Assembly: GCA_937916515.1 (NCBI GenBank)
Contig: CALFSX010000065.1
Location: forward strand, 1 to 64,000
Direction of reading: 5' to 3'
DNA: 64,000 nt
Source: an uncultured Planctomycetaceae bacterium
GTDB taxonomy: Bacteria > Planctomycetota > Planctomycetia > Planctomycetales > Planctomycetaceae
Part shown: positions 19,255-28,761 of the stretch, piece by piece
How positions within the stretch are numbered: position 1 is the first letter of the stretch
How the letters are laid out: every line of letters begins with the position of its first letter
Notes under the pieces: generated by a model
The model's input: only the letters and a program-made list of their open reading frames with translations
Databases searched by the model: none
What the model was told of the DNA's origin: nothing
Position numbers and translations under genes: made by a program

Positions 19255-22200
19255 TTATTCAATTTTGAGTGAATCGATGTCAAGGTCTGTCGTTTCAACC
19301 GCAGCTTCGGAACCCACAACCTTTCGAAGCCAGTCCTGCGAAGGCCACGCAAACGGGCGAAATTTCTCCGTCGTACCGGTTTGGTCACGGTACACCAGTG
19401 CTCGCCCCTGCGCAAGCGATGCAGCGACAGGGTTGTCAACCAGACTTGCCGAATCTGTTTGATTCATCCGGAATGCAATACGGTTTTCGAATTCACGAAG
19501 CAGTGAGTTCGACAACCAGCGAACAGCGTTGTTGAACGTGTCCGACCAGACCACGACATGAATTCCAACCAGCGGCCCACGTTTCAAAATGTCGCCTAGC
19601 ATGTTGGCAACAGTTAATTTCTTAGGCTCCCCATAGCTGCCCAACCCAAAGTCGTCTTCTTCTTTGCGTAACGATCGAAACTGTCCAATGTTACGTACGA
19701 TCAAAACGTGTTCCGGCCCAGCAGATAGCTCTGCGTTTTCCTCCCGAGCAACCACAGCATTGTATATCGATTCCACAATTGAATCGCATTCTGTGGACTG
19801 CTGAATTTGCACGTTTGCCGTCCCCAACACCTGCTGCAACGCAACAAACTTTTGCAGCGATTCCTTGTCCCGACCGTCATGCAGCATTGTTATTGCAGGC
19901 ACACCAGCAGCTGCTGCAACCACAGAAGCTCCGCACGATGTACTTAAAATGGTAAATGCAATCAGACTGTCCACGTGGGCTTCGTCTTGTCCTACAATCA
20001 GAATATTCTGCCCACTGGCTCGCCGAAGTTCGATACATGTGGGGGCCGCGATCGCGACCGGCTCACCCAGCCAAATAGTGACCGCATCGGTGCCCCGGCG
20101 AGTGGCATCAGCCATTCGGGCAAGATGGACGTTCAATGGAGCACACAGTTCCGCAGTAGGTGCCACGTTGCCTTCAAATACAATCATTCTGTATTCGGTA
20201 TCTGCTGTATTTCGAGGCTGTGACAGCATGGCCTGAATACCTTCTTCGCGTCGAGCTTCATCAAGCCATGCCACCTGAAACTGATGATTACCCTGGACAA
20301 GTCCGTTGGCATCGTTGTAGATCGCTTCGCCTGGGCGAGTCAGCATACGAGCAGCCATATTGTCTTCACTAAGAATCAGATGTGCATCGCTTTCGCTACA
20401 CTGCAACGCAATTCGAACGGCAATCTGCCCCATGGTGCTGCGGGCCAAAGAGTACGCACCTCCCAGTGTCTGCGATCCCAGCAGAACGTGAATCCCGAAT
20501 GCTCGCCCCTGACGAACCAGTCGGTCCAATAACAAAGAAGCTCTGGCAGAAACGCGATCTTCCGCTGTAAAGAATTCCTGGAATTCATCAATCAGCAGTA
20601 GCAATCGAGGCATCGGTTCCGCAGGAAATCGCGTCCGAAACGACGGCACATCCTGAACGCCCCGGTCACGAAACAGTTCGCCGCGCTCCTGCAAAACTTC
20701 ATCAAGTCGTTCAAGCACGCTAAGTCCAAATTCTCGATCGCTTTCAATCGCAACGACTCTGGCGTGAGGCAGCTTATTGGCAGCATACGTTCGAAATTCA
20801 ACGCCCTTCTTAAAGTCGATCAGATAGAACTGAATTTCATTGGGACTGTAATGCAGTGCCAGGTTGGTAATCAGAATATGCAAAAACGTCGATTTGCCGG
20901 ATCCCGTTTTGCCGGCGATTAAGACGTGCTGCGACGTACCTCGCCCCAGCCGCATGAACTGCAGCCTGGCTGCACCAGCACGACCGATCGGCAGGTCAAT
21001 TCCGTCAGCCGTTGAATGAGTCCAGATTTCGTCTGCACGTGGCGCAATCCGGTTGAAGGAAACTTCAACTCGACGCGCATCTTTGGATTGATCGCCTACA
21101 GCACGTACCAGCTTCACATAGTCAGCCGCTTTGGGTTCTTGATAGCCTTCAAACAGCACGCTTGTAGAAAATTGAAGCTTTGGCCGAACCACGTTTTCAA
21201 CAACCTGGAACCGCATGCAATTGTTTTTCAGATCATCAATATCAAACGATGGCGGAGCGGCAACAGCTGGATTCCACGCCACCAACGCATGTACTCCACA
21301 GCGAGAACCACTTGTCAGAATCGATGATAGATGCCGAGCCGATTCTTCGGTAAAAGCACTCGGAAAACCTGCGACGATAACAAAGTGATAAGGCTCCGCC
21401 ACTTCTCCGGCGGAAATATTGTACTCTTCAATCGAATCGAATTGACTGCGAAGATACGTCTGAAAGATGTTCTCCATGTGCTCCGTAACGCGTTGCAACT
21501 GATCACGAATCTGAGAACATTCTGTCCAGATACGACTCTGGATCAGCAGTTCGTCAAAGTCGGCCAAATGCATCATCGCAGAAAAACTCTGTCCGAGCCC
21601 GACTGGATCGATCAACGTTAAACGAATGCGCCCGGCAGGTATCACGGTCAGCAGCTTCAGTATTTGAGTTCGAATAAAACTCAATGCTGCTTCACGTCCC
21701 GAGGAATCGTGTTCAACAAGAATTGAAGTGTCTTTCGGAAACCTAAGTACAGCCGGCATTTCCACACATTGACTTGTCGCGACTTCGGATTCAATCCCAT
21801 CGGGCGCCTTGGGGGCCGTCACCAGGATGTCGCCAACGGAAATACAACGAGGCATCACTGTTGGCAACACCCACTTTTCCTGTCCGGGCCACCTCAACGT
21901 TGATGCAGCCAGAGCAATGGATTTTTGGCCAAGGCTTCGCAGTTGCTCCATTGCCGCGGTCCACGATTGCAGCAGCTGGCCAGCATTCTCTCGTTGCAAA
22001 GCCGTTGCCGATTGAAATCGCTGCTCACATTGCTGAAGATCCTCAACGAGCTGTTCAGAATGACGACTTCGACACGCCTGCAGATCCTGTTCCTGCAAGT
22101 GTGATATTCGTTGCAGTGATGCGGCAGCTTCAGTTTCCAGTTGCTGATTTCGCAGCGAAAACTCCTGAGTCAGTTGATTCAGTTGAGCTGAACTTTTTGC

Positions 22201-23262
22201 TCTGAGTTGGCTAAGTCGACTGTCGATTTCGGAGTGAATTTTCTGCGTCTGAGTTCGCCGTCGTTCGCTCAAGTCAAGACGCCACTCTTCCGCTGAAACT
22301 TCCAGGCGATCAATGACTCTTTCGCTTTTATCCTCCCATGCCATTCGCGCATGTTCTGCGTTGCTGAAGTCCTGCAACATCGATTGGAAACGAGTTCGCA
22401 ACCTGCCCTGAACCGTAAGCAGCACGACCGTTGCCACCAACAACACGACCGCTCCCGCAATCACTGCTGCAACAGCAGCCCATTGCCAATCGGGTCGGGC
22501 AATCTCGGGATTGATGAACTGCTGCAGGTCGGCGTTAACTGCAACAATCGGAATCCACAACAGAACAAAGGTCAACACACTAAAGCCCCAAATGCGGAGC
22601 CCCTTCACCCATTGAGGCAGGTGCATCTTTTCCACCTCAGCCGCTTCAGAAAATATGCGATCACCTGCCGAAACTGCTGCGTCGCGCAATACTGAACGAC
22701 TACCGTTGGCAATGTTCGCAGGAGGTGGAGTTGTGTCAGGCGCTGCGTGACATCGTTCAAGAAACTGCTGCGTGTGCTTCAACTGCTGATGAAGCTTGCC
22801 GAAACGTTCGTCCAGTATTGCTTTTTGAGTCGCATACGTTTCAGCTTCGCGTTCAAACTGAGTTGCCGGACTGTCTTCAACGCTTTCATCAAGGACGGAC
22901 TGCAGAATCCACGTTTCACTTTTTCGCTGCTCTTCAAGTTTCTCGACCTCAGCCGCCAGAGACGCCGCAACCTGCTGAGTATTTCGCGAATATGACTCAC
23001 GCAGGGATTCGTGCTGATAGCCCGAATCCAGCCGGACCGTCTCCTGTTGCCCCATTGCAGTTTGCTGAATACGGTCAAGTTCCTGAGCAACCGTTTGTTC
23101 ATTGTTGAATCGAATACTGGCAAGCTGGCGGTCTCGATCTTCGACCAATGCGTTTAGGTTAGCCCGTATTTCGCTTAGTTCGCGACGTCTTTGTTCACAA
23201 TCTGCCGATAGCCGTACCGCTAGAGAAAGCTGACTTGTGATATTTAGTTCGCTGTTTTCCAT
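19255..23262 (-). CDS. EssC/EccC-like FtsK/SpoIIIE ATPase with coiled-coil N-terminus
   Basis: Protein of 1335 residues. Residues 1-170 are predicted coiled coil (Gln/Glu/Arg heptads). Two membrane helices follow (about 222-244 and 260-284), then more coiled coil (290-450). Three ATPase-like modules come next: about 455-700 with no P-loop, about 750-1000 with an intact Walker A GKTGSGKST (784-792) and Walker B LLLLIDEF (887-894), and about 1060-1310 where GQDEAHVDS replaces the P-loop. This DUF-D1-D2-like order resembles the type VII secretion motor EssC/EccC. The FHA domains of firmicute EssC are replaced by coiled coil, and a third canonical ATPase is absent. Two small W-x-D proteins are encoded upstream on the same strand. 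Inferred role: inner-membrane motor for exporting them. It converges on apbE with a 16-nt gap. Confidence 0.85.
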   Translation of the reverse strand: MENSELNITSQLSLAVRLSADCEQRRRELSEIRANLNALVEDRDRQLASIRFNNEQTVAQELDRIQQTAMGQQETVRLDSGYQHESLRESYSRNTQQVAASLAAEVEKLEEQRKSETWILQSVLDESVEDSPATQFEREAETYATQKAILDERFGKLHQQLKHTQQFLERCHAAPDTTPPPANIANGSRSVLRDAAVSAGDRIFSEAAEVEKMHLPQWVKGLRIWGFSVLTFVLLWIPIVAVNADLQQFINPEIARPDWQWAAVAAVIAGAVVLLVATVVLLTVQGRLRTRFQSMLQDFSNAEHARMAWEDKSERVIDRLEVSAEEWRLDLSERRRTQTQKIHSEIDSRLSQLRAKSSAQLNQLTQEFSLRNQQLETEAAASLQRISHLQEQDLQACRSRHSEQLVEDLQQCEQRFQSATALQRENAGQLLQSWTAAMEQLRSLGQKSIALAASTLRWPGQEKWVLPTVMPRCISVGDILVTAPKAPDGIESEVATSQCVEMPAVLRFPKDTSILVEHDSSGREAALSFIRTQILKLLTVIPAGRIRLTLIDPVGLGQSFSAMMHLADFDELLIQSRIWTECSQIRDQLQRVTEHMENIFQTYLRSQFDSIEEYNISAGEVAEPYHFVIVAGFPSAFTEESARHLSSILTSGSRCGVHALVAWNPAVAAPPSFDIDDLKNNCMRFQVVENVVRPKLQFSTSVLFEGYQEPKAADYVKLVRAVGDQSKDARRVEVSFNRIAPRADEIWTHSTADGIDLPIGRAGAARLQFMRLGRGTSQHVLIAGKTGSGKSTFLHILITNLALHYSPNEIQFYLIDFKKGVEFRTYAANKLPHARVVAIESDREFGLSVLERLDEVLQERGELFRDRGVQDVPSFRTRFPAEPMPRLLLLIDEFQEFFTAEDRVSARASLLLDRLVRQGRAFGIHVLLGSQTLGGAYSLARSTMGQIAVRIALQCSESDAHLILSEDNMAARMLTRPGEAIYNDANGLVQGNHQFQVAWLDEARREEGIQAMLSQPRNTADTEYRMIVFEGNVAPTAELCAPLNVHLARMADATRRGTDAVTIWLGEPVAIAAPTCIELRRASGQNILIVGQDEAHVDSLIAFTILSTSCGASVVAAAAGVPAITMLHDGRDKESLQKFVALQQVLGTANVQIQQSTECDSIVESIYNAVVAREENAELSAGPEHVLIVRNIGQFRSLRKEEDDFGLGSYGEPKKLTVANMLGDILKRGPLVGIHVVVWSDTFNNAVRWLSNSLLREFENRIAFRMNQTDSASLVDNPVAASLAQGRALVYRDQTGTTEKFRPFAWPSQDWLRKVVGSEAAVETTDLDIDSLKIE

Positions 23263-23379
23263 GAGGATGTCTTTGCCCAGGAAATGGTCTGTGCGGAGTC
23301 ATTCGCAGAACGTTACCAGTCTTGAATAACGGACTCTGTACTGAAAGTTCCGTCGAATTAATCGCCTGCATGAAAACTG

Positions 23380-23628
23380 TTACAAAATCGGGCCTCGTTC
23401 CCGAGTGTGTGAGCAAACACGTTCGGCCTGCGACATCACACCGGAAAGTTTCTCAATGGTGTCCAGCATGGCACGAACCTGAGCCGACAACGGCACCAGA
23501 TACTCGTCCTCCACCTTCTGCGAAACGGAATCGGACCACTGTTCTTTGGTTTCCATCCAGATAAGTTCCAGCTGCTTCATAGCATCATTTAACCGAGCAG
23601 CGGGTGATTGAAAGTCAGCATGTTTCAT
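23380..23628 (-). CDS. Small helical W-x-D protein, possible second WXG100-like substrate
   Basis: Protein of 82 residues, almost entirely helical by composition, with no signal peptide or membrane helix. W31-S-D33 lies near the middle. The following residues K38, V39, D41, E42 and Y43 align position by position with W43-R-D45, K50, F51, E53, D54 and F55 of the WXG100-like protein at 24302-24574. The two look like members of one helical-hairpin family. Its start codon overlaps the previous stop by 4 nt (ATGA), so translation is coupled. The EssC-like ATPase gene follows 117 nt downstream. The pairing is my reading and was not tested by structure prediction. Confidence 0.7.
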   Translation of the reverse strand: MKHADFQSPAARLNDAMKQLELIWMETKEQWSDSVSQKVEDEYLVPLSAQVRAMLDTIEKLSGVMSQAERVCSHTRERGPIL

Positions 23629-24242
23629 TGTTCGGACTCGTCTTTCGTTTCCATCGCGGACAAATCGCTCAAAATCGAATCAGCTTCCGTTGACGAACCA
23701 GCATCTGAAGGTGATTCATCCGGCGATGGAACACGCTCAAGCGGAGCACCAACCCCCGGAACCTGCACGTTGCCATACGCCTCCAACCGGTCAACTGCCT
23801 GATTCAGCAGACTTAACAACTGCGGAATATCGCGTTCGATCGCTCGCGTTAGTTGTGACGAGCGACCGTGGTATTCATTGGCCTCGTGGTGAGCACACAC
23901 GCTCCAGTATTTCACAACCGGAATCTGCTTTTGAGCAAACTCAAGTTCCTTCTTCCATCGTTCAAGATCCTTTTGTTCTTCAAAACACGTCGGTCGAAAA
24001 TCACCGATCCGCCGCATTCTGCACTTGTGAAGTCGCACACGAGCTTCACCCATTTCACGATAGCATGTTTCAATCTCACGCTTCCAGAATCCTGGTCGAT
24101 CGCGTTCAAGCCAACCAATCATCCTTAACAGCTGCATTTCCAACGCAGAAACACATAAGCGAGCGTCTTCCTGAAAGACAAGCACTGCCGCCTGAAAACG
24201 CTTCAATGCATCAATCGACCGGACGTTTGCTGATTCAGTCAT
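23625..24242 (-). CDS. Conserved-context hypothetical helical protein of the type VII-like locus
   Basis: Protein of 205 residues with no family recognised. Residues 1-165 are charged and helix-rich, with many Arg, Glu, Leu and several Trp, and read like long coiled coils. The last 40 residues are Pro/Ser/Asp/Glu-rich and probably disordered. There is no signal peptide or membrane helix. It lies between the WXG100-like gene (59 nt upstream) and the 82-residue gene (4-nt overlap), so it is probably part of the same transcript. It could be a chaperone or adaptor for the small proteins, by analogy with accessory genes in other type VII loci. That role is inference only. Confidence 0.75.
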   Translation of the reverse strand: MTESANVRSIDALKRFQAAVLVFQEDARLCVSALEMQLLRMIGWLERDRPGFWKREIETCYREMGEARVRLHKCRMRRIGDFRPTCFEEQKDLERWKKELEFAQKQIPVVKYWSVCAHHEANEYHGRSSQLTRAIERDIPQLLSLLNQAVDRLEAYGNVQVPGVGAPLERVPSPDESPSDAGSSTEADSILSDLSAMETKDESEQ

Positions 24243-24301
24243 CGTAGTTACCCGTTGCTAAACCCACACTGACAAAAGAGAAGGGCAGCGGCTTCGCAGA
24301 A

Positions 24302-24574
24302 CTATTGCTGCTGTAGATATTCTTCAATCAGCTGAGCCTTGCGCATCAGATACGGAATGTAAGATTCGTTCGATTCAACAAAACGCCCCAACGCCTTCAT
24401 GTTGCCGCCAAAGTCTTCGGCAAACTTCAGGTGTTCTTTGTCTCGCCACGTTTGAGCAAGAGTGTTCAACTGAGCTGAGATTGCTCCGGACTTCTCGTTG
24501 AGTTCTTCGTTAAACCGACGCAGCATTTGAGCAAAACGCCGCAACTCGGTGGGATCGACAATCGCCTGATTCAT
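24302..24574 (-). CDS. WXG100-like small helical protein
   Basis: Protein of 90 residues with the WXG100 layout: helix, a central turn motif W43-R-D45 where WXG would stand, then a second helix. There is no signal peptide. The usual C-terminal YxxxD/E export tag is not evident; the tail is Gln-rich after IEEYL. WXG100 proteins form helical-hairpin dimers exported by type VII/ESX systems. The start at 24574 is supported by an excellent ribosome site, GGGAGGA, about 8 nt upstream; a longer frame back to 24724 has no such support. It is first in the locus leading to the EssC-like ATPase. Confidence 0.8.
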   Translation of the reverse strand: MNQAIVDPTELRRFAQMLRRFNEELNEKSGAISAQLNTLAQTWRDKEHLKFAEDFGGNMKALGRFVESNESYIPYLMRKAQLIEEYLQQQ

Positions 24575-24882
24575 AATGCAGTTCCTCCCAAGGACTTCAC
24601 AATTGCAATAAACCAACAAAGGCTTCGCCAATGCCCCAGTGGCGTGGATGGCCGAAAGACGTGGGACGTCCCAATCGCCGAGCCGCTCCGTTGTCGCTAC
24701 GAAAATAATGCGTACATTATGCACGCATCATTTCAAGTAAGACTCTAACGAGGCCGTGCCTCAGACCATTTGAGCTGACGCTCAGAAACGCGACTACGTC
24801 GCTCAGAAAACTTGACTGAACGTGAACAAGTTTCCTGCTGAAAGAAGTCTAACTGGCCACCGCCATGCCTCAATATGCCGCA

Positions 24883-24931
24883 GGCGTTAGCCCCGGTTTT
24901 TCCCGTGATCCGCACTAACCGGGCGAACGCC
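24883..24931. repeat. REP-like imperfect hairpin
   Basis: GGCGTTAGCCCCGGTT (24883-24898) pairs with AACCGGGCGAACGCC (24917-24931) with one mismatch and one extra base. Pairing extends a few bases outward (CA before, TG after, with a bulge). The 18-nt loop is TTT-rich at its start. The sequence differs from the 4121 and 62842 elements, so it would be a second intergenic hairpin type. Confidence 0.55.
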
Positions 24932-25081
24932 CTGCAGCTAATGTGGTTAACAGAAATACTGAACTTTCATTGAACCTGGCGCTGTCCAGCTAAAGCAATC
25001 CACTAATCACCAGAAACCTGTAAGTAAGACCACAAGAGCATGCCGTCTTTTTCAGAACACATCTACTTTTCGCCACAAACA

Positions 25082-25119
25082 GTCTGTAACACACAATGCC
25101 AAGGCATTGCATTACAGAC
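25082..25119. repeat. Compound hairpin downstream of the AsmA-like gene
   Basis: GTCTGTAA (25082-25089) pairs with TTACAGAC (25112-25119). Inside it, AATGCC (25095-25100) pairs with GGCATT (25103-25108). The pairing is perfect in both blocks with an asymmetric internal loop. It lies 140 nt beyond the stop of the minus-strand AsmA-like gene and has no T-run, so any terminator role would be factor-dependent. Confidence 0.45.
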
Positions 25120-25258
25120 CACAGTTAAGGTAACGAATTCTTCCTTACGACGTACGTCTCAAAGAAGAATTCGGAACCTGCGATGGTCAAAATAGGCGAA
25201 GTTCCGTTAAGCAAAGCTTTAACCATCACTGTTCGCCCGCGACGATACAGCTGACAGG

Positions 25259-28200
25259 CTATCGCGGCTGCGGCTGAGCCATTCCGTTAACTTGCTGTCG
25301 AAACCTCGGCATGCCCGGGTTTGTCGTCGCTCGCTGAAACACGCCAGGCGCCGTTAGCATCGGAATCTGTCCATTGGGACTTGGATTGAATGCCTGCAAA
25401 AACTGTTTCATCCCTTCGTCCAGCTGCCCCAATGCAGCAGCTCGCGTTTGTGGACTGCTTGTGGTGCCTCGAATTTCAACCTTTGACCAGTTTGTGAACA
25501 GACCACTTAAGATCGGAATCGGTACGTTTCGGGATCTGGCTGGGCGTGAATAAAAGTCCAGATCCACTGCTCCGGAAAAGCCGACGCTTCCCTGACCGCG
25601 AAAACTGATCGCTTCGCCAACAAGGTCAACGGGGTTTAGCCAGAATGCTTCATCATGAACAGAAAAATCCATCATTGCGTAATCAAACGCCGTCCGATTC
25701 TGAACGTTGAAATTGCCCTGAGACAGTGAACCCAGCAGCTTAACCATCACGGGCAGTTCGTACAGCGCTGCAGGACTGATTCGCAACTGCCCCTTGCCAG
25801 TCAGGTTTACGGAATCGTTGCTTTCTCCGGAGATCCCCATCCACGCAGTCACAACGCCCTTCAGGTTACGCTGATCCGGAATATGAATGCGGGCATACGA
25901 TTCCAGTCGAGCGTTCAGCAGTTCAGTGTAAAACTTGAATCGCCCGTTTTCTCGCAGATCCACTTTAGCATCCAGATACATTTCTCCGCCGTAGGCCTGA
26001 GCTTTCACCCGGCTGTTTGTATCAACCTGTGCCAGTGGGGTCTCCTCAAACACCTGCCGAGCGCCCATGACCAATTCTTCGTTGTTCAAAGAATATGGGC
26101 CTCGAATGGAAGCAAACGGCATTTCAAGAACCTCAGCCGTCTCCAGCTGGATGGTCCCTGTGTTTTCCAACTGAAACCCGTCCCAGGTTCCGGCGGCCGA
26201 AACCAGTCCGTAAACGTGTTCAACATCCAGTCCGGCATTCATGGCACAGTCATTAAATCGCAATCTCATGTCCCACCGAGCCGTCGTGTTTCGATCGCCC
26301 GCCAATGTTCCTCGAAAATCAATTTGCGACTTATCGATCGACACTGTGCCCTGTTGATGCAATCGCTCCATCGTACTGCGCCAGGTTTGCGGCAATGCAG
26401 CCCGCAACTGATCGTCTGGTCGAAGATCGCTTGCAGTCAAGTCGTTCAGATGCACCTGCCATTCACCGTTGGGCTTGGCTTCTGCCCAGCCTGTAGCGCG
26501 AATTTTTGCGGCGTCGTGCGTTGCATCAAACGAATGAATTTCGCAGTGCTGAACACCCGCGTATCGCGGATCATTGGAATCGAAGCTGACATAGGCTTCC
26601 TCAACAAACATGTCGAATGGAAACTGGCGCGGACGGATCTTTGTGTTAAAGATCCGCACCGGAGTTTCCGCCGGAAAGTGAACAATCACAGGTAGACCGG
26701 GCCCAGCCGTCCAATTCACCTTCGCCGTAACATCACAAAACCCATCCGGATCGATCAACTTCCAAAGATCCCGTTGAGAACGAGTTAACGCGTTGTAAAG
26801 GTCTGAATCCAACGGCGCGTTTTTGGCGGTAATCTTCAGGTCCAGTACACCGGGCGAAGGTTCGCCTGCAAAGCTTCCCGTCGCTTGTAACCGTCCGCTT
26901 CCGTGCTTGCCGACAAGCTCCAGAAACTGCCAGTTCTTTGTGGCACTATTAAACGTCAGATGCCCAGACAGCGACTCAATCGCATATGGAAATTTCACAA
27001 ACCTCATTTGGCCATCATAGAATCTCGCGTCCACCGCCATGTGAGTCGGCTGATCAAGCCCGGGAGGACGATAGAACACCAGATTCGCATTAGCCATGCC
27101 GGAAATACGCATGGAATCAATGACGCTTTGTTGCTTTTCCTGCAATGCATTTCGAAACCGACTATCGATAGGAAATTCCGTGACCGCCATCTGTAGTCGC
27201 ATTTCCGTGGTTGCTCCTGGATTTTTCATCCACCCGGTCACATGAATCGGACGATCACCAACGTTTCCTCGAACGTCGACATCAAGCAATACTTCATCTT
27301 CCAAAAGTTGCGGATCTACCTGAGAACCTGAAGCGGCGCCCTCCTGGCGCTGAGCAATTTTCCCTTTAAGCCCGCTGGTCGGATATTTGAACTTCTCATA
27401 CAACAGGGTGCCTTCGTGAATCTCCGCATTCAGTCCCCCAACCTTCCACGTGCCATCCGCTTGTTGATGCCATTCTGCATGAGCAGACACAATACCGTTG
27501 GGCTGGTATGCGTCAAAAAGTCGCTTTACTCTTGGTGGTAACAACGGGCTTAGTTTGGGGGAAACTGGAAATCGCTCCACATTCAACCACGCTTTACCCG
27601 GCGTTGCATCAGGGCCATTGGCCATTTGAAAGCCGCCGTTCAGATCGGCATCGCCACCACGCGCTTTGTTTAACCTGAACACAAGGTTCGCATTATCTTT
27701 ATAGAAAACACCATCAACTTCATTCAGTTCAATCGGAATAGCAACAGAAGCGACTCGCCCCTTCTTGATTTCAACTCGAATTTTGAATTCCGGAATCGGC
27801 GAATCCTTCACGCTGAATGCGTCAAAGTTGACGTTAAGCGTTCCTGAAAACTGTGGAGCCACCTGACTGTTGTCGCCAATCATTAATGCCGCTGCGTTTG
27901 CGTCGGAAGAAACGGTTGCCGTTGGCGGCAGCAGACGCTCCAATGCATCGTCGATCTTTGCAAGTTGCCCCTGAATCTGCGGGGCTGTCGATTGAGCAAT
28001 CTGCAACAACTGTTGATCGGCCTGAACATCTTTCAGGTCTCCGCCAAGTCGCCATTGCTTTGATTCAAGATCTCCAAGGCCGGAAAGGTTCAACACGCCA
28101 ACGCCAGGTAAAGCGATTCCGCCATCAAATTCATAGGCATGCTGAGAAGTTGGAATCGCCAGAAACCGGGGACTCGTCAACGATAATCTCGCCGGTGGAA

Positions 28201-28684
28201 TTCCCGTGCTGTGATTTAAAGTCAGCTGCACACGCAGATCTTCAACAACGACCTGCGGCAACCCAGCCATTGGAGTCTCTGGTCGATTGAAATCATAGTT
28301 CTGCCAGTTCCAGCGACCGTCTGTTTCACGCGTGACCAAAACTGCAGCAGACTTCAGATGGATTTTGGTGACGACGATTTCCTGTCGGTCCACAAGCCTG
28401 TCGGAGTCAATCAGCACGTTCAGTTCGGCGGCTCGCAACAGAGGCTTACCGCTGACAGCTTCTCGGATTTCAATATCCTTCAGCGTCACTCCGTGAGTGC
28501 CATTTAAGCTGGTTCCGCCAAGAATCAGCTTCAAATCCGGAGCCGCGACCGCGAATCTCTTAAGAATTTCGCCCTGAACCAGTTCGTCGCTTTTATTCCA
28601 GAAATACAGCCCCGCCAGGCCTGCAGCAACTGCCACAACCAGCGTAATGTTGATCATCCATTTCAGAACGGGAAGAAACTTCAT
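25259..28684 (-). CDS. Large AsmA-like envelope protein
   Basis: Protein of 1141 residues. It has a single N-terminal membrane helix (about 9-29), then KRFAVAAPDLKLILGG...LKDIEI and a long series of beta-rich segments such as GRWNWQNYDF. This pattern is typical of the AsmA/TamB/YhdP superfamily. The C-terminal third contains the AsmA-C-like stretch (GLYFYSRPAR-type region, then NVPIPILSGLFTNWSKVEIRGT). The last 50 residues are Pro/Gln/Asn-rich. Such proteins span the periplasm and are thought to move or organise lipids between membranes. It probably heads a minus-strand group away from the glycosyltransferase and sulfatase upstream. The exact lipid role is inference. Confidence 0.8.
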   Translation of the reverse strand: MKFLPVLKWMINITLVVAVAAGLAGLYFWNKSDELVQGEILKRFAVAAPDLKLILGGTSLNGTHGVTLKDIEIREAVSGKPLLRAAELNVLIDSDRLVDRQEIVVTKIHLKSAAVLVTRETDGRWNWQNYDFNRPETPMAGLPQVVVEDLRVQLTLNHSTGIPPARLSLTSPRFLAIPTSQHAYEFDGGIALPGVGVLNLSGLGDLESKQWRLGGDLKDVQADQQLLQIAQSTAPQIQGQLAKIDDALERLLPPTATVSSDANAAALMIGDNSQVAPQFSGTLNVNFDAFSVKDSPIPEFKIRVEIKKGRVASVAIPIELNEVDGVFYKDNANLVFRLNKARGGDADLNGGFQMANGPDATPGKAWLNVERFPVSPKLSPLLPPRVKRLFDAYQPNGIVSAHAEWHQQADGTWKVGGLNAEIHEGTLLYEKFKYPTSGLKGKIAQRQEGAASGSQVDPQLLEDEVLLDVDVRGNVGDRPIHVTGWMKNPGATTEMRLQMAVTEFPIDSRFRNALQEKQQSVIDSMRISGMANANLVFYRPPGLDQPTHMAVDARFYDGQMRFVKFPYAIESLSGHLTFNSATKNWQFLELVGKHGSGRLQATGSFAGEPSPGVLDLKITAKNAPLDSDLYNALTRSQRDLWKLIDPDGFCDVTAKVNWTAGPGLPVIVHFPAETPVRIFNTKIRPRQFPFDMFVEEAYVSFDSNDPRYAGVQHCEIHSFDATHDAAKIRATGWAEAKPNGEWQVHLNDLTASDLRPDDQLRAALPQTWRSTMERLHQQGTVSIDKSQIDFRGTLAGDRNTTARWDMRLRFNDCAMNAGLDVEHVYGLVSAAGTWDGFQLENTGTIQLETAEVLEMPFASIRGPYSLNNEELVMGARQVFEETPLAQVDTNSRVKAQAYGGEMYLDAKVDLRENGRFKFYTELLNARLESYARIHIPDQRNLKGVVTAWMGISGESNDSVNLTGKGQLRISPAALYELPVMVKLLGSLSQGNFNVQNRTAFDYAMMDFSVHDEAFWLNPVDLVGEAISFRGQGSVGFSGAVDLDFYSRPARSRNVPIPILSGLFTNWSKVEIRGTTSSPQTRAAALGQLDEGMKQFLQAFNPSPNGQIPMLTAPGVFQRATTNPGMPRFRQQVNGMAQPQPR

Positions 28685-28761
28685 GCATCCATGCCGAAGA
28701 CGTATACCGCAGCCATGCGGCTTTTAAGAATCAACAGACGAAACAACGGTTGTCGATTCGC

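Larger units (their letters stand above)
24575..25258. other. 684-nt gap upstream of the type VII-like locus
   Basis: No gene is supported on either strand. It holds the presumed promoter of the WXG100-like gene, a REP-like hairpin (24883-24931) and a second hairpin (25082-25119), both listed separately. The AsmA-like gene ends at 25259, reading toward this gap. Confidence 0.55.

Noticed and set aside
25883-26695. A 270-codon plus-strand frame opposite the AsmA-like gene
   Set aside because: Antisense shadow; no ribosome site or recognisable domain.
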